Shown here: positions 35,491 through 45,616 of the stretch, in pieces | Layout of the letters: each line of letters starts with the position of its first letter | How positions within the stretch are numbered: the first letter of the stretch is position 1 | Origin: Catonia carolina | Taxonomy: Eukaryota; Arthropoda; Insecta; Hemiptera; Achilidae | Assembly (NCBI GenBank): GCA_035578175.1 | Contig: JAQMRL010000003.1 | Location: 60,992,672 to 61,056,671, forward strand | Direction: 5' to 3' | DNA: 64,000 nucleotides | Program-made: the position numbers and the translations under genes | Notes under the pieces: model-generated | What the model was told of the DNA's origin: nothing | The model's input: the letters and a program-made list of their open reading frames with translations, nothing else | The model's database searches: none

Positions 35491-36057
35491 TACAGAACAA
35501 GTAGTACATGAAAGTTGGAGATAGTATAAAATTAGTCTGCTAGCTTTTATAAATGATAAATGAAATCTACGTTATTTAACAAATTACGCACTTGCTTTGC
35601 TGAATAGTAGAATTTATAATACGTCTAAATATACTTATGTGCCAGTCATTAATTGATTCCAACGTATTGAGGCGTTATTCATTATATATCTATATTGACA
35701 AATTTTTAAACGATATTAATAAAATCGGATTTCATAAAATTTCAGCTTTTCATCATAACCAAATTACGAATTTTAGTGTAGAATCCATTCCAGGATCTCC
35801 GATTGAATTTACAATCTGCTACAGCCTTTAAATATACAAAAAAAGGTAAAATATTCAAAGGCTACAGCTCGCCGAAAGTTAAGATTCATTTAACTGAATT
35901 AGTAAAGTATTATTAATAAATAATAAACTTTAGATATTTTTAACGCAATTTTTACTTCTATGGCATGTTATTCCCATTAACATACTGCAGGAGCGTGCTT
36001 GTAAACAACGAGCACAACTCTTTGTAAATATTAAATGCAAGATATTACTACCCAAAT
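35491..36057. other. Intergenic AT-rich DNA
   Basis: Nothing recognised; the 64-codon frame at 35637-35831 has no family resemblance. Confidence 0.3.
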
Positions 36058-37011
36058 ATAGGGTGATTCAAAAAGAGCGCCGGTTTTGATATATCAAATT
36101 AAGAGATTTATTTTATTGAAAAACTAAAAATAAATACATCAACAAGTTCATCTTACCTTCCGATTTTATGTATGAAAAATGATGTCATGCATGTGTCCTC
36201 CTCTACTGCGTTGGCACGCATCAACTCTGTCCATGAAATTGGATATTACTGCACGACAAGTTTCGACTATGTGGGACAAGTTTCCGTATGTGGGGTTTTC
36301 TAAACCCCACATACGGCAGTTCTGTTTATTAACAAAACCGTTTTAGTGGAAGTGCGCCTCATCACTGAAAATAATTTTGTTTGCGAAGGTGTCATCATCC
36401 TGCCGTTTTCTCAATACCCAGTCAACAAACTGTCGTCTCTTCTGGTGGTCTGCCACTTTCAAATGTTGCGTCAACTGAATTTTATACGGGTGATATTGGA
36501 GATCGTACCGAAGAATTCTCCGTACAGAAGAACATCTTAAACCCAATTGTTGAGAACGGCGACGTATTGATTTTGCTGGGCTAACAGCCACACTGTCACG
36601 AACCAACGCAACGTTCTGCTCAGTTCGGCCAGAACGACGACGTCCAGAACTTTTAAGGTCGACTGTTGAACCCGTCTCAAAAAACTTTTTCATGAGCCTG
36701 TGAACGGTTGATTCATTCGGTGCTTCATACGTCCTAGAGTACCGCGAAGTCGCCTGACAGTAGCCGCATAACTCTCTCCACTCTGGTAAAATGTTTTGAC
36801 GATTAACACTCGTTGCGCAATAGTAGCCTAAACTTCTCCATGGTTAGACAGAGACTGCGAGAGTATTACACTGCGAACAAGAGAAACTACCACTGAATCG
36901 TCAATCGGAATGTTCTCCGAAATAGAAATGAGGTCAAACAATGTTGCCAACCGATAAACAAAAATTTACCAGCCGTTTAAAAACCGGCACTCTTTTTGAA
37001 TCACCCTATAC
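36058..37011 (-). mobile_element. Tc1/mariner element with 29-bp TIRs, DDE core deleted
   Basis: TA-flanked ends AGGGTGATTCAAAAAGAGCG / (reversed) AGGGTGATTCAAAAAGAGTG. Minus strand: RVLIVKTFYQSGESYAATVR (DUF4817-like HTH) with a frameshift, then an open frame 36693-36343 (KKFFETGSTVDLKSSGRRRS ... IIFSDEAHFH, the first catalytic D). It then jumps to the tail (CRAVISNFMDRVDACQRSRG-GHMHDIIF, stop near 36170). The deletion junction carries a perfect palindrome. Confidence 0.8.
36284..36316. repeat. Perfect palindrome at a transposase deletion junction
   Basis: 15-bp stem CCGTATGTGGGGTTT, loop TCT, inverted stem. It sits where the transposase skips from the first catalytic D region to the C-terminal tail. 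Confidence 0.85.
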
Positions 37012-37130
37012 ATTAATATCGAATGTCACTGAACAAATTTGATGACATCACAATATTGAGTGCTAGTTGGCTACAGTAATGATTTTTCCTACTTGTGTAA
37101 GGGGACGGTTACGGATCATGGTGCTGCTCA

Positions 37131-37186
37131 TTAAGCTTCCGTATTTTTCACTTATACTTTCTACGAAAAATGCGGAAGCTTAATCA
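37131..37186. repeat. 20-bp-stem inverted repeat
   Basis: ATTAAGCTTCCGTATTTTTC at the left, GAAAAATGCGGAAGCTTAAT at the right, about 15-nt loop; followed by a TG microsatellite near 37203-37228. Confidence 0.7.
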
Positions 37187-37260
37187 TTAGGCAAATGATT
37201 TCTGTGATATTGTGTGTGTGTGTGTGATTATTACCAATTTTTATTAGTTATGTGTGACGA

Positions 37261-37776
37261 AAGGGACTAATGCCCGCCTTCCACTGCACAAAAGGGTAAT
37301 GAGCATGAAATAGCTGAGCGAAACGGAGTAAAATAGTTTTGTCCTTCCACTAAGAAAGATTTTTACAGAAAAGAGGTATTTGTCTTCCACTGCCAGCGGG
37401 TTCAAAACTGGGTAGCGGAGTGAGCTAGGCGAGAAATGAAATGGGTGAAGTTGATGCTTCCATTACCAGCGGACTGTGAAAGGCAGACAGTTCATTTTTA
37501 TTATCAAGCCACCCAATAATTGGATCGAGAAAGTCGTGGTTAGTTTCTAGTGTTTTTCTTGTTTGTTCGTTTCTAGTAATAATGGCAGACGATTCAAGTG
37601 ATGATGACTACATAAATACAATAAGTAAATGCTTGTTACTCTATAGTTATCATAAGAAAAATAAGCTAACAAACCAAGATTTTGGACGAGCTACCACATT
37701 AGAGAGCCTGTCAAACGCGATTTACTACGAATATTCTACGATTTACAAGATTAATATTTCAAAAATTATTTCAGAG
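37261..37776 (+). mobile_element. Harbinger-like 5' end with start of an ORF
   Basis: Starts GGGACTAATGCCCGCCTTCC, a GC-richer terminal block with several TTCCACT-type repeats, like Harbinger/PIF ends. ATG at 37582 opens MADDSSDDDYINTI ... LLLYSYHKKNK, an acidic-then-basic start often seen on such nucleases. It runs into the LINE tail at about 37777, so the open frame to 37800 is chimeric. Confidence 0.4.
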
Positions 37777-38225
37777 ACAAATAAATTGCACAAGGTTTAA
37801 AAAGTTGTGACAATTTAAGTCATTTAAAAAAAAGCTGAAACAATATTTGATTGATGAAATATTTTACAGTGTGCACGAATTTCTTTCTAAATAGTTTTGA
37901 TTGAAATATATTTAACTTCTAATTAAACAAATATTATGTACTATTTGATACAAAGGGGTTCATGACAAGCCTATTGAGTTAAGCAGTAGCAGGAAAAAAT
38001 TATTGGTAAGTGATGAATTTATCATTGTTAGATTTTTTCTTTTTAATTTTGTGTGATATTTGATTCAATGGGGTTCATGACAAGCCTACTGAAGTAAGCA
38101 GTAGCAAAAACAATTTTTTGGTGGTAAGTGATGAATTTATCATTGGTGATAAACTTTCAGTTTATCAGTTTTATCTTGACATGTCCTATACTCCCTTTGG
38201 AGTCTCCTGCATGCAAAGAGAAAAA
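37777..38225 (+). pseudogene. LINE 3' end: ORF2 tail and 3' UTR with a duplicated block
   Basis: NKLHKV.KSCDNLSHFKKKL then KQYLIDEIFYSVHEFLSK and stop at about 37894 is the usual C-terminus of a non-LTR ORF2. The 3' UTR has two copies (37938-38040, 38050-38150) of a block about 100 bp long (GGGGTTCATGACAAGCCTA ... GTAAGTGATGAATTTATCAT). Confidence 0.7.
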
Positions 38226-38283
38226 AAATCACCAAAACTCCAAGAATCAGGATTATTGTTAAAACTTGAATGACTACCGTTTT

Positions 38284-38456
38284 TTTTTTTGGTTTAACGT
38301 CCGACTGTTTTGCAAAATGCTGCTAATGCAGACGGTGAAGGATGAAATGAATTTTTTGTAACGTATGAAAAAATGCCATGCCCGAGTGAGATTCGAACCC
38401 AAGACCGCGTGATGAGAGGTGAGCACGTTACCAACATCACCAACGCGGCCGGCATG
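38284..38456 (-). repeat. tRNA-derived SINE (family A), copy 1
   Basis: On the minus strand: GCCGGCCGCGTTGGTGATGT head, TGGTAACGTGCTC, B box GGGTTCGAATCTC, body CATACGTTACAAAAAAT ... GTCTGCATTAGCAGC, end GTCGGACGTTAAACC and A tail. Confidence 0.8.
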
Positions 38457-38935
38457 ACTACTGTTAGAAATAGTGGTAATAGTATTTAGTTCCCTATACT
38501 CCACGTACTCTGCAATTTCCTGTAGTAACCCAATTTCTTTTAAACCGAAAGCAACAGCCATCATGCCAGTGGTGATCCATTTCCAGTGGACGTCATGCCA
38601 TCATGCCAGTTGTTAACTATTTCCAACGATAAAAATAAATGCCAATTAGTAAGCTAACTTGAATAGCACAAAAATTATTTGGCGGTGCTATTCCTAATAA
38701 CCTAACACGCAAATTTCAACAATAGCGTACTGACGGGCAGAAGTAAACTCAGGCCACTGATCTTAACCTAATACATATTATCTCTGCCAATGATTAACAG
38801 TGAAATGAACGCTGTTATGTAGCTAGGGACCACAGATGTACTCTCCATAGAGGATTTCTTTTCTTTTCTGTAAATTCGAGACAGCAGCAGAGAATTTTTA
38901 ATTTATCAGATTAAACTAAGGAACCAATACATTAA
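38457..38935 (-). pseudogene. Diverged duplicate of the RING gene 5' end (candidate)
   Basis: 38610-38930 is collinear with the 5' flank of the RING gene (35154-35490). At the matching place a minus-strand ATG (about 38560) opens 36 codons whose M1-A2, I10, L12 and I16 coincide with RING exon 1. The membrane helix is not conserved and a SINE follows directly. Probably a dead or rapidly changed partial duplicate. Confidence 0.4.
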
Positions 38936-38937
38936 TT

Positions 38938-39268
38938 ACAGTTGAGCCGTTCTTAGTTTGCTCCTACTGTCCACCTGCTACAGGGTGCACGCTACAGTCT
39001 GCCACTTTACGGATGTCGGATTCCTATTAAGTTAACTATTTTTTAAATTATAACTATTTAAAGTACTAAAAACATCAGTCATGATATGGATGCAGGCCTA
39101 ACAATTTCATTTAGAAAAATACTTTTAAAAGTATTTTGTATTTAAATACTTTTGAAAGTATTTTGTTGTTACTTTTTAATCAGCGTGTACACATTTTGAT
39201 ATAATGCGCATGCTCAGTGACGTCATTATTTGTTTACATTAGGAGCAAACTAAGAGAGGCTGGACTGT
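38938..39268. mobile_element. MITE family G, copy 2 (different termini, same core)
   Basis: TA-flanked ends: ACAGTTGAGCCGTTCTTAG at the left, inverted ACAGTCCAGCCTCTCTTAG at the right. The core 39069-39228 matches 15357-15525, whose element ends in TATACTCGG instead. Confidence 0.7.
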
Positions 39269-40195
39269 AAAAATAATAGTCTAACTAAGCTAAGGGATCT
39301 TTTCCAAACTAAGTATTTAATACACTGAATAAATAGCTAATATATTATCTTTGAGTATTGCGCGGCCAAAAATAGTAAAATTGTGCAAGAGAGACAGACC
39401 GTGTGATATTGAGAATCTCTCTGTCTAACACGATGATGGCTGACGTGACGGTTGATGATCTGAAGATTACGTGAAGATACCACTTCGAAGAGATTAAGAG
39501 GGATACCAATGACATTGGACTGGCAATTGAAGACGCATTTGACAAGGAAAGAATAAATAGTGCTGTTAAATTACACAGATTTTATTGAGGAAAAGGAGAA
39601 ATATACACGGTGGAGGTTAAAGATGAGATACGGAAACAAAGACCAGACCGTCTCGAAAAGTACTCGCGAAACCGAAAGCTAGACCAATACGTTATCCAAA
39701 GAACACTGTAAAGAAATTGATTGGCTTCGTGGTCCAATGTGGCCTCAAAAGAAAACGTACGCGCAACTTGAAATCGCGTGTTAAAATTTTAGTACGTACG
39801 ACATCAATCGCATGCATAAAATGGTGCTGATAAGTAGGAGGCGTCAATCGGTTGCTCTTCGTCCTAAACGTGGATTAGTTTTTAGTCAGTGTGACTACGA
39901 AAGTAAGCAAAAACTCATGCGTTCAAGTAGCGACGTTACGTTTAGGGTTCGTAATATGACAGCTGCTGGTTCTGAACTGAAGTGAATCCTTCTTACTGAA
40001 ATATTATACTTGTGAGTTTATTACTATATTCAATCATCAAATGTGAGATCTCATGAATAATACTGTGTGCTCCTTTTTTGTTAGTGTTTCACCATTACAA
40101 ACAAAAGCTACCAAATTAAGAAAAAATAATTTGTGCCGAATAAAACAATTTTGTGTTTATCTTTATTATTTAGTTTTTCTGCTAATCCGTGTAAA
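39269..40195. other. GC-richer, gene-like but unassigned segment
   Basis: 39430-39990 is richer in CpG and less AT-rich than its surroundings. The plus strand gives broken coding-like stretches (VTVDDLKIT, KRDTNDIGLAIEDAFDKE, KDEIRKQRPDRLEKYSRNRK) interrupted by stops. May be a decayed gene or transposon; no family recognised. Confidence 0.35.
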
Positions 40196-43100
40196 ATGTG
40201 TAGAATTATTGTTTGCGTGATGAAATTTATTTTAATACATATTTTAAAAGTAGACACTCGATTGAATTCCGGCCGTTTTGAACCGTGCCCAGATGTCAGT
40301 TTGCCGAATGAGTTGTGTGTTCTAAGTTATTCAGGATTTGAAGTGTCATATTACCCTATTGACTCATTAAAAATGTTTTATTTGAATTATATGAATTGCA
40401 ATACTTATGTTAATAAAACTATTTTTAGAGAAAAACCTTACTTCAAACTTAGATTTCTTCGTCGGGTAAGAAGTATTTGATTCTAAGTGCAGAACAACCT
40501 GGATAATCAGAATAAATAATACAGGCTGTTTGGATTATGAAAAAATTGATTATGATAAATCTTTAGATGCTAGGGTTGAGGCAAGTTTTAAAAATAAAAT
40601 AACTGTTTATTTTAAGGTGTGAAGTAAACCATTTACTTTACCACTAATTTATTTATTACCGCTGAAGTACTACATTCTGAAAATTAATTTTAATTCAGTT
40701 ATTGTTAATCCCATTTTAATCCCTTGGGTTCGAATCCCATTCAGACACGGCATATTTTCATACGTTACAAAAAATCATTTCATCCTTCACAGTCTGCATT
40801 AGCAGTAGGCTAATTGCAGAACAGTCGGATGTTAAACAAAAAAAAAAAGTTATTTTTAAAGTTGTGATTTTTTAAAAATCTTTATTCAGAATGAAAAGAC
40901 AGCATAGTTTTTCAGTCAACACAATTTGAAGTACAATATATATTTGATGTGGTTTTCTGTTACCAACTGAACAGAAAGGTCAAACATTTTGATAGTATCT
41001 TCATGTTTTATCTTCAAACTCGCTACTAATAATTCCTCTTCACAATCATCCTCATTATCAACATTCCTTTGACTCATCTTGTACTTCTTAAATATTTTCA
41101 TGATAATTTTTATGTCTGAAACATTTTTCTGCTACTAAATTAATTTAATTAATTTTCTTCGAACCAATTTCTGAAAGGAAGAGTTAAGATTATGCCTATT
41201 ATAAAATAAACATAAGTTACCATCCAAACATCAAACTGTATGGCAAACAGAACTACTCAACTACACACAGAACTACTCAACTTCTTCTGGCAGGTTTAAT
41301 AGGTAAAGTTACTCATACAACAGATCTATGTATATGCTTCTTTTGTCCTTTTCCTCATTTTGAATTAAGATTATCTCATTTGATGTAGGGTTCAGGTTAT
41401 CCAGGTAGTTCTGTATTATAAGAACTTTATAATACTGGAGCATGTAGTTTTTTAATTTTAAATACACTGTGATTCAAGACACTGACCTAAAACCTATAAC
41501 AATGGATTCATACTTTGTGCAGTCCAGTATCTAGTTAAATGTTTAGCTGCAGTTTAAAGTATGGACAGTCAACAGTATTTCTTCACTACACCATCATCAG
41601 TATTTATGAAACAGAGTGGTATTTCTACACAATTTTTTTATAAATATAATAGTTGCAAAACTTAACTATGAAAATAAACTTCCCAATTGATTAGACTATT
41701 ATTTACTATTTAAGCTATTTAAAAATTAATACTTTCACTGCTGCTTACACACCTATCACTCTTGATGGATGACTTCTACTTTTACCGCCATTTTCTTGGT
41801 CCAAGTCAATTTTTACAGTTTGACTCGTTGTGTAAGCACTTAGTGGTGTTTTTGTGTAATACAGTGTGCTTTGTTTGTATTTTTTATTAGTACATTTTAA
41901 GAAATAATTGAACTACACAATTTTAACCAAATAAAAAAACTTAGCACCAGGGTTATTCTCTGTTTCAGCTGTTTGGTAGTAAAAGTATTAAACCATAAGT
42001 TGTGCAGGGTTAATAAAATGTATTGAAGCAAAGAGGTATCATCTTTTAGAAGTGGTGCACAGAGTATATGAAGGTTCATGGACATGTATAGATAAAAAAA
42101 GAGAAATAAGAGTTTCACTGATCAGGGACTGAGGTTGGACTGTAGGCTTTCTCCAATTTTATTTTATTTATGTATAGATGAAATCCTTTGGGAATTGGTA
42201 AATTTTTTACCTGTTTATGGTTATAACTTTTGGGAGAGGAAAACATCCCTACTCTGTTATTTACTGATGATCAAGTTATACCTATATATATCTGATGAAC
42301 AATACTCTGCAGTGAGCGGTATTTCAATGAGTAAATGTTGGGAAGAGATAATCTATATATTTTGTCAGTAAAAGTAAAGTGATGGCTTTTAAAGGTTTGG
42401 TTCGTTTTAGGTCAAAAATTGTCATTGATAAAGACTCAATTAAGCATTTCAGCAGCTTTGTTTTTCTAGGATGAAATGTCTCATTCCTTGGAGAATTTGA
42501 TGTCAGTTGAAAGATCGAGCTCTTCAATAGAATGAATGGAGCACTCTTGAGAATGCCCAAGAGCAAAGGGAGAAGAGATACAATCTTGAAATTTTGTTGA
42601 GTGTTGTTCTTGTGAGTACTCAAGAACAAAGTGAGAAGAGATTCAATCCTTATGAAATAAAAGATACAATCCTTAGATAAAAGAATGAAGTCTCTTTGTA
42701 GTTTCCTGTTCGGAAATGAGACTTGGACAATGACAGCCACCCACAGACAGAGATTGAAGAAGTGTGCGGAAATGAGTTCTCTGAGGTCTGTGGTGGGTTA
42801 TTCCAGACTGAATAGACACCAGAATGCAGACATTAGACAGCAACTGGATATTTTTTCATTAGTGAAAAAAAATCGATAACCAACCAAATCCCGAGGGGAT
42901 TTGGCTCGCACTCTGATTTGAGGAGTACAACCAGACGGGGAGATGGAGTTTGGGAAGCCCAGGGAAGCCCAGGGCAATCATCTTGAGAGTTGTAAGGCCT
43001 TCAGGTCATGTTCCTAAACAATATAATGATAAGAAGAACCATAAAATAGCATTGTAAGAAGGTATTGTCAGAGAGTACAAATAATATTTGTGAATAAATG

Positions 43101-45576
43101 AGTGAATTTTTCATTTAAAAAAAGTTTATTTGTGCAGAAGAACCTTCTACTTTCATAAGTGACTCATTTCAACCAATAACATCAGGAAAATTACAGACAT
43201 AAAAATATTTTCTAGAACCATTTAAAATGTTTAAATGAAAAATTGTAAAAATTACAGTAATGAATTTATATGTCGACAAATCACAAATACAATAAATGAT
43301 TATTTCCCAAAAATGCACTGAAAAAAACACACCTTAAAATATTTACTGTACTTGGAAAATTTCTATTTTAGTTTTTCTGGATACTAGAAATTTCAGATTT
43401 GGGAAGTTCAGATACAGTAGGTTCTGATTTGCTCATCTATACTATTTTTCAGGGCTGATGAGCTCTGAAAGTACGTCTTGCCCCCTACCCATTTCATTGC
43501 TACCCCATGACTTGCCAGAAACATTGCCAATAATAGCTTTCGTAGCTCTGTTATAGAGGCCTATTTCATCATCCATTATTTTTGGTAATTCAATAACAAT
43601 TATTATAACCTATCAACATACAATCAATCAGTTGATTACATTATAAAGTATAGCATGTTAATGCCAGGGGCGGTTCCAGGGCTGATTTTCGGGGGGGCTA
43701 TCTTCTTTTATGTAGCTCTTACTGTTTGTATTCATTCAAGTTTGAGTCATTGAAAAGTCCTGTTTTATGCTGTATTGCTGTAACCACAATTTTAATTCAT
43801 TGAGAAATTTTCGCTACGTCAAAGTCCTTGTAAATCAAGAAAATCTGAAAAATGAAGGCGCTGACTGGATGCGAGTGGCTTTTGACTACTGGCACTGATT
43901 GTTATCTTAATACTATTTAAAAATAGATACTTTCTGTTTGATTCATTTTTATACTAAAATAATTATTGTTAATTTATAGGTATGAGTGTTGGGATTCAGT
44001 TTTGTTAGAAATAATAGCTTATAGAAAATATTAAACTAAGTTTTCCTAGTATTTCGGAGGGGGCCATGGCCCCCATGGCCTCTTCCCTGAAACCGCCCCT
44101 GGTTAATGTGCTCTATAATCGATGTGTTCAGTATGAGATGCAAGACACAAGTGAACTAATGCGGCTTTTATAACAAATGCGCGCATAATGTTTATCAGGC
44201 TGAAACATTTGTAAAATTTGACAACACTGGCAAACGTCTGATTGGTCTAAATTTGTGGAACAGCAGAGCTCATCAACCGTGAAAAACATTATACCATAGT
44301 CTCCTATAAACATGTTTAGAGAAGGCTATGATTATACACTGTTTTTGTTGAAGGTTCCTCCTGGTGAGATATTTTGTCTAGCATACTAATCATTCAAATA
44401 ACATAGGTCCATTAACTACTCAAGTTCAATATGTTTGTGCCATTCTCATAGTTATATCAATTTGACCTCAATATCAAGTTGTATTGTCACACTTATTCCA
44501 GGTTCTCTCAGGATATACTTATAAATAAATGATAACAAACTTCTTTTAAACTTAAAACAACTACTATTTATTAACAAATTATTACGGTTAGACTACTATT
44601 AAATTTCAATTAAATTACTTAAACTAGATTGATTACTAAATGTTGTTACAAACTTAAAGCTTAAACTTTAAATGAAGGATGGGCATTTACAATAAAAATA
44701 ATGTTTACCTGAATACAATACTCTCTATTACCCAAATGTACACACATAACTGGTTCAGCAATTCGTATTTAAAAATCTATAATATTGCATTTTTTTGTAA
44801 AAAATAATGGATCTGGGGATGGAATCATTATGCATTATTATGCCCTCAATGCCCCCTCTCTGTATCCATTCTTGCATACAGTTTAAGTAGCCTTGCTAGA
44901 TGTTATTAGCTACAGTAGTACAAGCATTATTTTTGACTCATGCATCTCTCCTAAGCCACCTATTTATTTAGTAATCAAATACAGGGGCAACCTTTAAGAA
45001 AAGTGGTATACACATGCAGATATCACTGTGCTACTACTGAAATTCTTAGTACAATGCACTTATATTATGCAGGTATTTTTTTAAATATGAATTAACTACT
45101 ACAACCAAAACTAACTTCTACTACAAAACTAATGTGTTGTTATTTTGAATTGTTTCCAGGATGATGCATTTACAATTATGATGCTAGACAAGAATTATGT
45201 ACATTCAAAAAAAATGAGTAGTGGGTATCTACATTATTTTGTGTGTAACGTTTTTGTAAGTATTAACAAATTAAAACTTTTTCAAATTGTGGGTGGAGTC
45301 TTCCTTTTAAAAATATTTTTTACTATTATTGTGGAGAAAATTATACTGAAAAAATGGTTTATTATTTTATTAGTATAATTCGTTTTATGTGATCAGTAAG
45401 TAAAAACAATATAGCAACGTCATACTGTAGGCTACTTACATTTTCAAAATTTTTGGAAATTCTTACACCTAGTTTCTTTTTGTAATAACATTACTTGCAA
45501 TCCGTTTTTTTTTTAAACTATAATCTTCTGAATTAACAAATGACAAGTTGAGGTCTCGTTACCCTGAGTAACTCTC

Positions 45577-45616
<40 letters not shown>

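Noticed and set aside
37582..37800. Small host gene of 72 codons
   Set aside because: The frame crosses from a Harbinger-like end into a LINE tail; a conserved host function is unsupported.
42324..42740. 138-codon minus-strand frame
   Set aside because: Antisense of the LINE fragment at 42130-43040.
45581..45612. Regulatory TATA cluster
   Set aside because: A simple (TA)n microsatellite grown next to the SINE tail.
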